From Methylocystis sp. Sn-Cys (GTDB lineage: Bacteria > Pseudomonadota > Alphaproteobacteria > Rhizobiales > Beijerinckiaceae), in NCBI RefSeq assembly GCF_016745395.1, contig NZ_JAERVJ010000008.1:124001-188000 (forward strand): 64,000 bases of DNA. Direction: 5' to 3'. Under the pieces are notes generated by a model. It saw nothing but the letters and a program-made list of their open reading frames with translations, ran no database searches and was not told the origin of the DNA. Of this stretch, positions 25,331-33,335 are shown one piece after another. The position numbers and the translations under genes were made by a program. Every line of letters begins with the position of its first letter. Position 1 is the stretch's first letter.

Positions 25331-27802
25331 GTGGCGCGCGTTCTTTCGGTGCAAGGAGAACGCCGGCGCCGGCTCGAAGACGGTTGGTCATTTCTTATCG
25401 ACGAAGGCGGCGACTGGTCGCATCCTGACGTAATTCCATCGGATGCTGTATGGCGCGCCGCCAAGGTCCCCGGCGTCCTCGCGCAAGCTTTGATCGAGCA
25501 AGGCTGTCGTTACGAGCATCTGCCGCCGCTCGACGGGATCGACTGCTGGTACCGCCTGTCCTTCGAGAATGAGGTTGAAGCCGATCTCGTGTTTCACGGG
25601 CTCGCGACGCTCGCGGAGATTTTCCTGGACGGAGCGCTGGTGCTGTCGAGTGACAATATGTTCGTTCGGGAGGCAATTCGTTCTATCCAGCCCGGACAGC
25701 ACGATCTGCACATCCGGTTTCGCTCGGTCCTGCGCGAGATAGACACGAAGAAGGGGCGCGCGCGTTGGCGCCCGCGCATGATCGTTCCCAGCGGGCTGAG
25801 GCACATTCGGACAACGGCGTTGGGACGGCTACCTGGATTTGCGCCGCCGACGCCGCCGGTCGGGCCTTATCGGGCTGTCGAGTTGATCGAGCACGGTCCG
25901 TTGCGTTTGCGTGACGCGGCGGTTCGCGCCGAGGTCGATAGGAGGGGCGCGACACTTGCGGTCAAGGTGGATGTCGCCACGCCCGAAGTGGATTCGGGCA
26001 CGCTATTCTGTGGCGAGCGTCATGTAGCTTTTGAAAAGCAAGGGGAGGGACGTCTCGTCGCCGAACTCCGGCTGGTTGCTTACGAGCCTTGGTTTCCTCA
26101 CAGCATCGGCGCGCCGAAATTATACGATGTTCACGCCGAGATCGGCGGCGTTAGCGTCGATCTCGGGCGCACGGGCTTTCGCCGCGTCGACCTTTCGCGT
26201 GGCGAAGACGGCGCCGATTTCGCCCTCTCGGTGAATGGCGCGCCGCTCGTCTGTCTCGGCGCCGTCTGGACGGGAGCGGATCCACACAGTCTCGACGGCT
26301 CACGCCAGACGCTTGCGCCGCTCCTTGAAGCGGTGCGAGACGCGGGCATGAATATGCTGCGTGTTCCTGGAATACTCTACTACGAGAGCGACGACTTTTA
26401 CGAGCTGTGCGACGAACTCGGGATCATGGTGTGGCAGGATTTCGCCTTCGCCAACTTCGATTACCCAATCGACGCGCCTGAATTTCGTGCGAGCGTTGCG
26501 CGTGAGGCCGCAGAGTTTCTTTCCCGCGTCGAGGCGTCGCCGTCTTTGGCGGTGACTTGTGGGGGCAGCGAGGTCTATCAGCAGGCCGCGATGATGGGGA
26601 TTGCCGAGGCGAAATGGCGTTCGCCATTGTATGAGGAGCTTTTGCCGGAAGCGGTGCGGCAGCAAAGGCCCGACGTGATTTACGTTGAGAACTCGCCTTC
26701 CGGCGGCGCCTTGCCCTTCCAATCCGATTATGGCGTTTCTCACTACTATGGCGTCGGCGCCTATCGCCGCCCGCTCGATGACGCCCGACGCGCCAATGTG
26801 CGTTTTGCCACCGAGTGCCTCGGTTTTTCCTGTCCGCCGGAGACGGCGTCGATCCTGCGCAATTTCGGGTCGGCGCAAATTGCGTCGCCGCTCTGGGAGC
26901 CTCGTATCCCGCGCGACATGGGCGCGCTGCAGGATTTCAGGGACGTCACCGAGCACTATATGCGGCTTCTCTATGGCTGCGAGCCAGAGCGGCTGCGGGC
27001 GTCCGACCCTGACCGCTATCTCGACCTCGCACGCGCTTGCGTCGCCGAAACGATGACGTCGACCATCTCGGAGTGGCGGCGTTGCGGTTCGGAGGTGCGT
27101 GGCGCGCTTGTTTGGTTCTTGAAGGATCTTTGGCCGGGGCCGGGGTGGGGCGTTCTCGATTCAGACCGATTGCCGAAATCCTCCTATTACGCGTTGAAGC
27201 GCGCCTTTGCGCCGGCGCAGACGTTCCTGATAGACGAAGGGGTGAATGGTCTTCATCTGCACCTCGTCAATGCCGGGCCCGAGACGCTCGAAGGCGACGC
27301 GTCGCTGACCTGCTACCGCGACGGAAGAACCATTGTCATGCACGCGACACGCTCGATCAGAGTGGCGCCGGGACAGGTGAGCGTCACTCGAGACATTGCG
27401 TTCTGGGGCGGGTTCTTCGACACGGCGCTCGCCTATAATTTCGGACCGCCGTCGCATGACGTCACTGTCGCGGCGTTCCGGCCGAAAGACAATCCAGACC
27501 ATGTGTTGGAAGCATTTCACTTCCCGCTTGGGTTCGGCATAGCGCGCGCCGAATGTGGCTTACGAGCGGGGGTTGTTTTCGACGGCGCGGGCTTTGCCCT
27601 GATGTTGACCGTGGATTCTTTCGCGCAGTCGGTCTGCATAGAGTGTGAAGAATTTCTCCCGGAGGATAATTGGTTTCATCTGGCGCCGGGGAAGCAAAAG
27701 CGCATTGCGCTGCGGCCGCTCCGGCCATCGGCTACTCACCCGCGCGGTAGCGTGAGGGCGTTGAACGGTAAGCGAGTAGCTTACGAATGGCGGCCCGCTT
27801 AG
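25331..27802 (+). CDS. Glycoside hydrolase family 2 protein (beta-mannosidase-like)
   Basis: 823 residues from GTG 25331, three bases after the DUF1839 stop. No signal peptide is visible, so it should be cytoplasmic. Domain order: jelly-roll sugar-binding domain (about 15-190), Ig-like domain (about 200-290), TIM barrel (about 300-640) and a C-terminal beta region. Probable catalytic residues are Glu414 in TCGGSEVYQ (acid/base; the usual motif is NE preceded by G-N) and Glu495 in FATECLGF (nucleophile). It closes the carrier-protein module. It might hydrolyse, or by transglycosylation build, a mannoside- or glucoside-type conjugate that receives the aminoacyl product. Confidence 0.85.
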   Translation: MARVLSVQGERRRRLEDGWSFLIDEGGDWSHPDVIPSDAVWRAAKVPGVLAQALIEQGCRYEHLPPLDGIDCWYRLSFENEVEADLVFHGLATLAEIFLDGALVLSSDNMFVREAIRSIQPGQHDLHIRFRSVLREIDTKKGRARWRPRMIVPSGLRHIRTTALGRLPGFAPPTPPVGPYRAVELIEHGPLRLRDAAVRAEVDRRGATLAVKVDVATPEVDSGTLFCGERHVAFEKQGEGRLVAELRLVAYEPWFPHSIGAPKLYDVHAEIGGVSVDLGRTGFRRVDLSRGEDGADFALSVNGAPLVCLGAVWTGADPHSLDGSRQTLAPLLEAVRDAGMNMLRVPGILYYESDDFYELCDELGIMVWQDFAFANFDYPIDAPEFRASVAREAAEFLSRVEASPSLAVTCGGSEVYQQAAMMGIAEAKWRSPLYEELLPEAVRQQRPDVIYVENSPSGGALPFQSDYGVSHYYGVGAYRRPLDDARRANVRFATECLGFSCPPETASILRNFGSAQIASPLWEPRIPRDMGALQDFRDVTEHYMRLLYGCEPERLRASDPDRYLDLARACVAETMTSTISEWRRCGSEVRGALVWFLKDLWPGPGWGVLDSDRLPKSSYYALKRAFAPAQTFLIDEGVNGLHLHLVNAGPETLEGDASLTCYRDGRTIVMHATRSIRVAPGQVSVTRDIAFWGGFFDTALAYNFGPPSHDVTVAAFRPKDNPDHVLEAFHFPLGFGIARAECGLRAGVVFDGAGFALMLTVDSFAQSVCIECEEFLPEDNWFHLAPGKQKRIALRPLRPSATHPRGSVRALNGKRVAYEWRPA

Positions 27803-27840
27803 CGGGGACGCCTGCGGCAAGAGACCAGATCAACGATAGC

Positions 27841-27937
27841 GCTCTTGTGGCTCTGGTTCCCCGGTCGGGCTTCCAGCCCGCGGGGAATGACAAGGTCCCG
27901 TGCGAGCTGTTCATAGGGAAAGGCGCCAGTCGCCCTT
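27841..27937 (+). repeat. Composite palindromic intergenic repeat, shortened copy C
   Basis: Lies in the 180-bp gap between GH2 and the dienelactone-hydrolase-like gene. It holds a palindrome around 27857-27888 (GGTCGGGCTTCCAGCCCGCGGGGAATGAC region) and then TGCGAGCTGTTCAT...GGCGCC, matching the right end of copy A at 8458-8490. Confidence 0.6.
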
Positions 27938-27982
27938 TGCGTGTCGTGCATTAATTGGCTAATTTAACGCAGGAGGCGCGCC

Positions 27983-28630
27983 ATGACCGAGAGCGTCATC
28001 AAGGAAGAGGTCATCGTCGGTCGCCAAGGTCTCGAAGGCGTTCTGCGTAAGCCGCGTGAACCGCAGGGTCTCGTCATTTTCGCCCATGGCAGCGGTTCGT
28101 CGAGGTTGAGCCCACGCAACAACTTTGTCGCGGGGGAGCTGTCCAAGCGCGGATTCGCAAGCTTGCTGTTCGATCTTCTTACCGAGGAAGAAGCGCAAGA
28201 TCGCCGTAACGTCTTCGATGTCGCTTTACTGGGCGAGCGTGTCGTCGAAGCGCTCGAATGGGCGACGCGCGAGCGGGCTTTGCACGGATTGCCGATCGGC
28301 CTCTTTGGAGCAAGCACCGGCGGCGCGGCGGCCTTGGTTGCTGCAGCAGCAAGACCCGCCCTGGTTGGCGCGGTGGTCTCGCGTGGCGGTCGCCCTGATC
28401 TCGCCGAAAGAGCGCTACCGTTGGTGAAGGCGCCGACTCTGTTGATCGTTGGCGGCCTGGACGATCTGGTTATACAACTGAATCAATCGGCGCTGCTCAT
28501 GCTGCAATGCGCGAAGCGCCTCGATATCGTCCCGGGCGCTACGCATCTTTTTGAGGAGCCCGGAACGCTGGAGACGGTCGTCAGCCTGGCGATAGATTGG
28601 TTCGATCGCCATCTCCCGAATGCTGGCTGA
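27983..28630 (+). CDS. Dienelactone-hydrolase-like alpha/beta hydrolase
   Basis: 215 residues from ATG 27983 with a strong AGGAGG site 6 bp upstream. Single alpha/beta-hydrolase domain: oxyanion region VIFAHGSGSSRLSPRNNF, nucleophile Ser111 in LFGASTGGAA, Asp in LIVGGLDDLV and His in VPGATHLFEEPG. These proteins are cytoplasmic and often annotated as DLH or phosphoribosyltransferase-associated hydrolases; the substrate is not predictable. Flanked on both sides by copies of the same repeat, so it is probably a single-gene unit apart from the polysaccharide operon. Confidence 0.82.
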   Translation: MTESVIKEEVIVGRQGLEGVLRKPREPQGLVIFAHGSGSSRLSPRNNFVAGELSKRGFASLLFDLLTEEEAQDRRNVFDVALLGERVVEALEWATRERALHGLPIGLFGASTGGAAALVAAAARPALVGAVVSRGGRPDLAERALPLVKAPTLLIVGGLDDLVIQLNQSALLMLQCAKRLDIVPGATHLFEEPGTLETVVSLAIDWFDRHLPNAG

Positions 28631-28864
28631 TACCATTTCGGTTTGAACAGCTCGATCGCGCGCGTGTCATTCCCCCGACCGGGAATCCAGAGCCAGGAGA
28701 GCGCTAGTTTTGCCCAGCGCCCGTCATTGCGAGCGAAGCGAAGCAATCCAGGACAGCGATGCGGCCCTGGGTTGCTTCGTCGGCTCCGCCTCCTCGCAAT
28801 GACGGCAGTGTTTTCCTGTGTGTTCAAACGGCGCGAGCGTCGGAAATGGCGCCGAACCAAATCG
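28629..28864 (-). repeat. Composite palindromic intergenic repeat, copy B
   Basis: Reverse-oriented counterpart of copy A (8264-8490). The end at 28800-28864, read on the minus strand, repeats CGATTTGGTTCGGCGCCAT and the following 45 bases with few changes. The centre has the palindrome with AAGCGAAGCAATCCAGG and CCCTGGGTTGCTTCG arms; the other end carries GTTTGAACAGCTCGATCG. It fills the gap between two convergent genes. Confidence 0.8.
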
Positions 28865-28877
28865 ATGAGATGCCATA

Positions 28878-29297
28878 TCACGAGAGGTCGGCTTCGTAGA
28901 GCGCCTTGGTTATGTGGTCGTGCAGATCGGCGTCCTCCATCATCGAGGCGCTGATCGTCTCATTGCCGAGTCTCTCGGCCTCCGCTGCACCCTCGCGCAA
29001 ATCCTTGGCGGCAAGATGCCCCTGGCCAATGCGCATCAGGGCGTAAAGCTCGAAGCGCGCTGCTGGAGAGAGAGCCGCCATCGCGTCGCGCAGCGCAGCA
29101 ATCTGCGGGGCGCCGGGAGGCAGGGGCTCGAAGCCGAGAGCCCCCGTTGGGTTATGTTCGCCGCGCGCTGGCGGCGCTTCGCCGAGATCCTCCTCGGCGA
29201 CATTGCCGAGCAATTCATCGCGGCGCGCACGCGCCGCCTTTGCAAGGGTTGCGATGGATTGCGCCTGGCGGACGTCGATATCTTCGAGCGTGATCAT
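28878..29297 (-). CDS. DUF3775-type conserved hypothetical protein
   Basis: 139 residues from ATG 29297 (GGGAGAGGC upstream); the open frame continues upstream through the next gene's antisense and is not real there. Soluble, acidic and helical: MITLEDIDVRQAQSIATLAK at the start, then LSPAARFELYALMRIGQG (a conserved patch of this family, about residues 80-97) and SASMMEDADLHDHITKALYEADL at the end. No catalytic motif. The CBS-domain gene lies 35 bp upstream on the same strand, so the two may be co-transcribed. Confidence 0.65.
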   Translation of the reverse strand: MITLEDIDVRQAQSIATLAKAARARRDELLGNVAEEDLGEAPPARGEHNPTGALGFEPLPPGAPQIAALRDAMAALSPAARFELYALMRIGQGHLAAKDLREGAAEAERLGNETISASMMEDADLHDHITKALYEADLS

Positions 29298-29332
29298 ATC
29301 TGCCTCTCCCGCCGCAGATGCGCGATCGAGCG

Positions 29333-29752
29333 TCAACGGTGATGCGCCGATACGGCTTTCATTACTTCCGCCGCGAGATCGCGCGAGCCGCCGTGGGAGA
29401 TGTCGCCCAAAGCGACGATTCCGACCATGCGTTTGTTTTCGTCGATCACTGGAAGCCGTCGGATTTGCTTGCTTTCCATGATCCTTATCGCGTCGCCGAC
29501 ATCCTCCGTATCGCGGCAATAGATGATGCCGCTCGTCATGACCTCGCGTACGGAGAGCTTGGAAATATCCTTGTCTTCGGCGACGGCTCTGATGGTGATG
29601 TCGCGGTCGGTGACCATGCCGACAAGGCGATCGTTTTCGCCAACCGGGATTGCGCCGACGTCGTGCTCGCGCATCTTTTTCGCCACTTCTGCGACCGGCG
29701 TGTCGGGCGAAACCCATTCGACGCCCTGGTGCATCACGTCCTTCACCTTCAT
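29333..29752 (-). CDS. CBS-domain protein (tandem CBS pair)
   Basis: 139 residues containing two CBS domains and nothing else: DVMHQGVEWVSPDTPVAEVAKKM...GMVTDRDITIRA (about 4-60) and EVMTSGIIYCRDTEDVGDAIRIM...GIVALGDIS (about 70-125). Stand-alone CBS pairs bind adenosine nucleotides and sense energy status, or act as subunits for other proteins. The start at 29752 gives the family N-terminus MKVKDVM; 16 further residues upstream are open but atypical. Confidence 0.9.
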   Translation of the reverse strand: MKVKDVMHQGVEWVSPDTPVAEVAKKMREHDVGAIPVGENDRLVGMVTDRDITIRAVAEDKDISKLSVREVMTSGIIYCRDTEDVGDAIRIMESKQIRRLPVIDENKRMVGIVALGDISHGGSRDLAAEVMKAVSAHHR

Positions 29753-29957
29753 GGCAAGCTCCAATGCAAAGGCGGAGTTTCGCGCAGGGACTTCACGCAT
29801 TCGTCCCTACGCTCGCTCGATGCTATCTGGTTCGCCGGTTCGAGAGCGCAATCCCGCTGCCGGAGCTGGAGATTGCGAGCCCGACGCCGCGAGCTGCGCT
29901 TGACAACGGCGCCTCTTCGCCGTGACTTGCGGCCGGTTTTCATGCGCCGGAGTCGTC

Positions 29958-30716
29958 ATGCGCCTCGCCCAACTCTACCGCTATCCAGTCAAGGGCCTCT
30001 CGCCGGAGCCGCTGCGCGCCGCCGATCTCCCGACGGATGGTTATTTCCCCTGCGACCGGCTCTTCGCGTTGGAGAACGGGCCTTCGGGTTTCGACCCGGC
30101 CGCGCCGGAGCATCAGCCCAAGATCAAGTTTCTCATGCTCATGAAGAATGGCGCCCTCGCTGGGCTTGCCACCCGCTACGACGAAGAGAGCGGAACGCTC
30201 GCGATCTCGGAGGGTGGCCGTGAGGCGGTGCGCGCCAATCTGCGCACGTCAGAGGGGCGCGCCGCAATCGAGGCGTTTCTGAGCGCATATGTCGATGACG
30301 CGCAAATTCGCGGGCCGGTGAAGCTGCTAGAGGCGCCCGAAGGTTTTCGGTTCACCGATTCCAAATCGGGCTTCGTCTCGCTCATCAATCTCGCAAGCGT
30401 TGCAGAGATCGAGAAGGCGCAAGGGACCCGCGTCGATCCGCTGCGCTTTCGCGGCAATCTCTATATCGAGGGCGCAGACGCTTGGGCGGAAGCCGCTTGG
30501 CCGGGGCGCACGCTGAAGATCGGCGACGCGACGCTTTCAGTACTGAAGATGACCGACCGTTGCGCGGCGACGGGCGTCGAGCCCGGCACGGGGCGGCGCG
30601 ATATGGATGTCGTGCAGACGCTGAGAAAGAATTTTGGCCACGTCGACTGCGGCGTCTACGCCCGCGTCGAAAAGGGCGGACGCGTGGCGGTCGGCGATGC
30701 TCTGACGCTCCTCTGA
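29958..30716 (+). CDS. MOSC-domain protein
   Basis: 252 residues from ATG 29958 with GGAG 5 bp upstream. An N-terminal beta-barrel domain begins MRLAQLYRYPVKGLSPEPL; the MOSC domain follows with PLRFRGNLYIEG, and the conserved cysteine lies in MTDRCAATGVEPGTGRRD (about residue 200). MOSC proteins handle molybdenum cofactor sulfur or reduce N-hydroxylated compounds (YiiM/YcbX/mARC group); the Cys and neighbouring basic residues are kept. The divergent CBS gene starts 205 bp upstream. Confidence 0.88.
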   Translation: MRLAQLYRYPVKGLSPEPLRAADLPTDGYFPCDRLFALENGPSGFDPAAPEHQPKIKFLMLMKNGALAGLATRYDEESGTLAISEGGREAVRANLRTSEGRAAIEAFLSAYVDDAQIRGPVKLLEAPEGFRFTDSKSGFVSLINLASVAEIEKAQGTRVDPLRFRGNLYIEGADAWAEAAWPGRTLKIGDATLSVLKMTDRCAATGVEPGTGRRDMDVVQTLRKNFGHVDCGVYARVEKGGRVAVGDALTLL

Positions 30717-30862
30717 TACCGTTTCCGTTTGAATAGATCGCATTGGCGCTTGTCATTCCCGACGGGGCAAAGGCCCGATCGGGAATCCAGAGCCACAAAA
30801 GCGCAGGTTTTGCTCTGGATTCCCGATCACTCGCTGCGCGAGCGTCGGGAATGACACCGAAC
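30714..30862 (-). repeat. Composite palindromic intergenic repeat, copy D
   Basis: Begins CTGATACCGTTTCCGTTTGAAT, close to the left end of copy B (28629), and contains two nested palindromes built on TCGGGAATCCAGAGC and GCTCTGGATTCCCGA (about 30778-30828) and on GTCATTCCCGACG/CGTCGGGAATGAC. It occupies the gap after the MOSC gene. Confidence 0.65.
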
Positions 30863-30904
30863 TGGTCTCACGGATTTCGTAGAGCTGATGCGCCTTTGAA
30901 AAAG

Positions 30905-30937
30905 AAAAGAGCCGCCTCGGTCTGAGGCGGCTCTTTT
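30905..30937 (-). terminator. Intrinsic terminator of the DUF4167 gene
   Basis: Perfect 14-bp stem AAAAGAGCCGCCTC (30905-30918) and GAGGCGGCTCTTTT (30924-30937) with a 5-base loop. On the minus strand it ends in a T-rich run (complement of 30898-30908) and lies 15 bp past the DUF4167 stop. Confidence 0.9.
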
Positions 30938-30951
30938 GGTTTCGATGAAGC

Positions 30952-31911
30952 TCAGAGACGGTCCGGCTCGAGCGGGAGCTCGGTTGGCTGCGTCGCTTCC
31001 TCGCGAGCTTCGCTGGCGGCTTCGTCGAGCTGCGCGCGCGGACGGCGGCGGCGGCGCGGATTGAGGTGGAAATTCACCCCCTCGTGCTCGCGCGCCTGCG
31101 GGCGCTCGGCAGGCGCGAAACCGGCTTCGGGGGCGTCGCCCTCGGCGGCGACAGGCGCGCGCGCGGGCGGCGCGGTGATGAAGGAGGGCAGGCCGGGCGG
31201 CGGTTCGTCACTGGCCTCGGGTCGCTGGAAGCGGCGGTCGCGGCCGCGTTCGAAGCGACGCGGCTCACCCTCGGCGCTGCGCTCGCGGAAGGGCGGGCGC
31301 TCCGGCCGCGGCGGTCGCTCGCCGCGCTCTGGCCGCTCCATCCGCTCTGGCCGCTCCATGCGTTCTTGCCGATCCGCACGCTCGGGCCGTTCGGGCCGCT
31401 CCGGGCGTTCCGGCCGCTCTGCGCGCATTTCTCCGATCGGCCGCTCCTCATAGGGCTGCGGCTGGGGTTGCTGCTGCGCGTAATGGGGTTGCGGCTGTGG
31501 CTGCTGCGGCGCGAAAGGCTGCTGCTGCGGCTGCCCTTGATAAACCGGCTGCGGCAAGCGCTCGGAGAGCGGCGCGAAGCGATCGGGCAGGGCGGCGAAA
31601 TCGTCGTCGTCCTCCAGCTCGACTTCCGCCTCCATTGGCGGGCGGCCGTAGCCGCTTGCCTGCTGCTGCGCGAGCTGCGCGGCGGCGATGAGGCGGAAAT
31701 AATGCTCGGCGTGCTGCAGCAGGCTCTCGGCCATGATCGTGTCGCCAGACGACTGCGCGTCGCGCGCGAGCTGCAAATATTTCTCGGCGATATGCTGGGC
31801 GGTGCCGCGGATTTTGACGTCTGGACCGTTCGACTCGTAAGAGCGCGTCAGTGGGTTCGGCCCTTTCCGGCCGCTGCGCCCCCGCATTCTCTTGTTTTGT
31901 CCTGGTCTCAT
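30952..31911 (-). CDS. DUF4167 protein with an Arg-Pro-Glu repeat region
   Basis: 319 residues from ATG 31911 (GGGGGAA upstream). The first 85 residues are the DUF4167 domain: MRPGQNKRMRGRSGRKGPNPLTRSYESNGPDVKIRGTA and helices ending in LLQHAEHYFRLIAAAQ. The rest is low complexity: a Pro/Gln stretch (about 135-170), then repeated R-P-E and R-M-E triplets (about 180-225) and a basic tail RRRRRPRAQ. This is typical of alphaproteobacteria, where the gene follows prmC as it does here. A disordered RNA- or protein-binding role is plausible; the function is unknown. Confidence 0.85.
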   Translation of the reverse strand: MRPGQNKRMRGRSGRKGPNPLTRSYESNGPDVKIRGTAQHIAEKYLQLARDAQSSGDTIMAESLLQHAEHYFRLIAAAQLAQQQASGYGRPPMEAEVELEDDDDFAALPDRFAPLSERLPQPVYQGQPQQQPFAPQQPQPQPHYAQQQPQPQPYEERPIGEMRAERPERPERPERPERADRQERMERPERMERPERGERPPRPERPPFRERSAEGEPRRFERGRDRRFQRPEASDEPPPGLPSFITAPPARAPVAAEGDAPEAGFAPAERPQAREHEGVNFHLNPRRRRRPRAQLDEAASEAREEATQPTELPLEPDRL

Positions 31912-32427
31912 AATTCCCCCGAAAGCTTCGCGCAATTCATGCGCAAATGATGCAAATGGCAGGTCGCGCCATGCCGTTCCTTCCGCCGAAGGAAGTTCGT
32001 TTGGATCGCTCCGCAGGCGCTGCGTATCGACGGATCGGAGGCCGGCCATTGACCGCGCCGTCATCGATCCTGTTGCTGCCGCTTGGCCCTGCGCGATTCC
32101 CTGTATCGCTCGGCGACTCGCCTGGCCTCTCGGCGCGGTCGCCTAACATGTCAACCAAGCGGACATCGATGGCCGCGCATCTTCAAAGGAGGCGCGCCGT
32201 GACGATCAGCGTGGTTTTACTCCGCCGGGATCATGCAGCTTACACGCCAGCCTTTGCCGGCCTGTCCTGAGGCGTCGCTCGCGAGGCGGGCCCGGAATTG
32301 TCGAGATCCCCATCTCGATTTCGTTTAGCTGATATAGTTCAGACTATAGAGACTGCATCCCCCCGAGCCAAGTGCGGCGTCGCGTTCTACGGTTAAAATC
32401 GAGTGCACTGTAGCGAATATGTCACGT
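31912..32427. other. Intergenic region between prmC and DUF4167
   Basis: 516 bp. A plus-strand frame at 31947-32270 has no ribosome site or recognisable protein and is not called. No tRNA, terminator or strong repeat found. It probably carries the DUF4167 promoter on the minus strand. Confidence 0.35.
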
Positions 32428-33333
32428 CTACGGCTGAGCCGGACGCGCGGCCACGACGCGCTCGTGGCCGCCCGCGTCTCTGCCCACCCGCGCAATGGCG
32501 AAACCCTTCGCGCCAAGGAGGGAAGCAACGCTCACCGCCTGATCCGAGCCGACCTCGAATGCGACAAGTCCGTCGGATTTCAGCAATCGCGCAACATCTG
32601 CGACAATCTCGCGGTAGCAATCGAGTCCGTCCCGCCCGCCGTCGAGCGCGAGCGCAGGATCATAGAGCCTGACTTCCGGATCGAGGGTGGAAATATCGCC
32701 GGCGCGCACATAGGGCGGGTTGGAGACGATGACGTCGAAGGGACCGGCGAGCGATTCGGCCCATCTTCCCCGCACCACGATGGCGCGGTCCGTGAAGCCG
32801 CAACGCGCGAGATTTTCAGCCGTCGCCGCGCAAGCATGAGGCGAGAGATCGACCGCGATAGCGCGCGCCGCCGGCAATTCGCTCAACAAAGCGCAGGTGA
32901 TCGCCCCCGACCCTGCGCCGAGATCGAGAATAGAAAGCGGCGCGTCGCGCTTGTCGAGGAGCGCAAGAACGGTTTCGACGAGCGTCTCCGTGTCGGGGCG
33001 CGGGTCGAGAACTTGAGGAGAGACGACGAGGTCGAGCGTCCAGAAGCCGCGCTCCCCGAGAATGCGCGAGACCGGCTCGCGCGCCGCGCGGCGCGCCGCC
33101 AGTCGCGAAAGCCGGTCGGCTTCGTCGTCGGTAATTGGCGCCTGGGGAGACATCGCCAGCTCCAGGCGCGAAAGCCCCGCCGCCGCGCGCAGCAAGGCCC
33201 GCGCGTCGTCCTGGGCTTGCGCGGCCTCCACGCCGCTATCGCTCAGATAGGCCGCGACCTGCGCAATGGCCTCCGCGCGCGAGGGTTGCCTCTCGATGGC
33301 GGAGAATGGCGCTGGGTCGCGGCGCATGTCCAT
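32428..33333 (-). CDS. prmC: Peptide chain release factor N5-glutamine methyltransferase
   Basis: 301 residues. N-terminal helical domain, then a Rossmann methyltransferase fold with SAM loop ILDLGAGSGAITCALL (135-150) and the release-factor-recognising motif NPPY at 205-208 (FDVIVSNPPYVRAG). It methylates the glutamine of the GGQ loop in RF1/RF2. Its usual partner prfA is not next to it; instead the start lies two bases after the htpG stop, implying coupled translation. ATG 33327 is an alternative start two codons later. Confidence 0.92.
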   Translation of the reverse strand: MDMRRDPAPFSAIERQPSRAEAIAQVAAYLSDSGVEAAQAQDDARALLRAAAGLSRLELAMSPQAPITDDEADRLSRLAARRAAREPVSRILGERGFWTLDLVVSPQVLDPRPDTETLVETVLALLDKRDAPLSILDLGAGSGAITCALLSELPAARAIAVDLSPHACAATAENLARCGFTDRAIVVRGRWAESLAGPFDVIVSNPPYVRAGDISTLDPEVRLYDPALALDGGRDGLDCYREIVADVARLLKSDGLVAFEVGSDQAVSVASLLGAKGFAIARVGRDAGGHERVVAARPAQP

Positions 33334-33335
33334 GT

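Noticed and set aside
15164-27802. Exosortase/PEP-CTERM system
   Set aside because: The tandem hydrolase and carrier protein recall exosortase-associated genes, but no exosortase, PEP-CTERM protein or AMP-forming exosortase-type ligase is present in the window.
31061-31691. Plus-strand frames rich in Gly-Arg-Ser or Leu repeats
   Set aside because: They are the complement of the R-P-E repeat region of the DUF4167 gene.
31947-32270. 107-codon plus-strand frame in the prmC-DUF4167 gap
   Set aside because: No ribosome site, no family resemblance, composition like non-coding DNA here.
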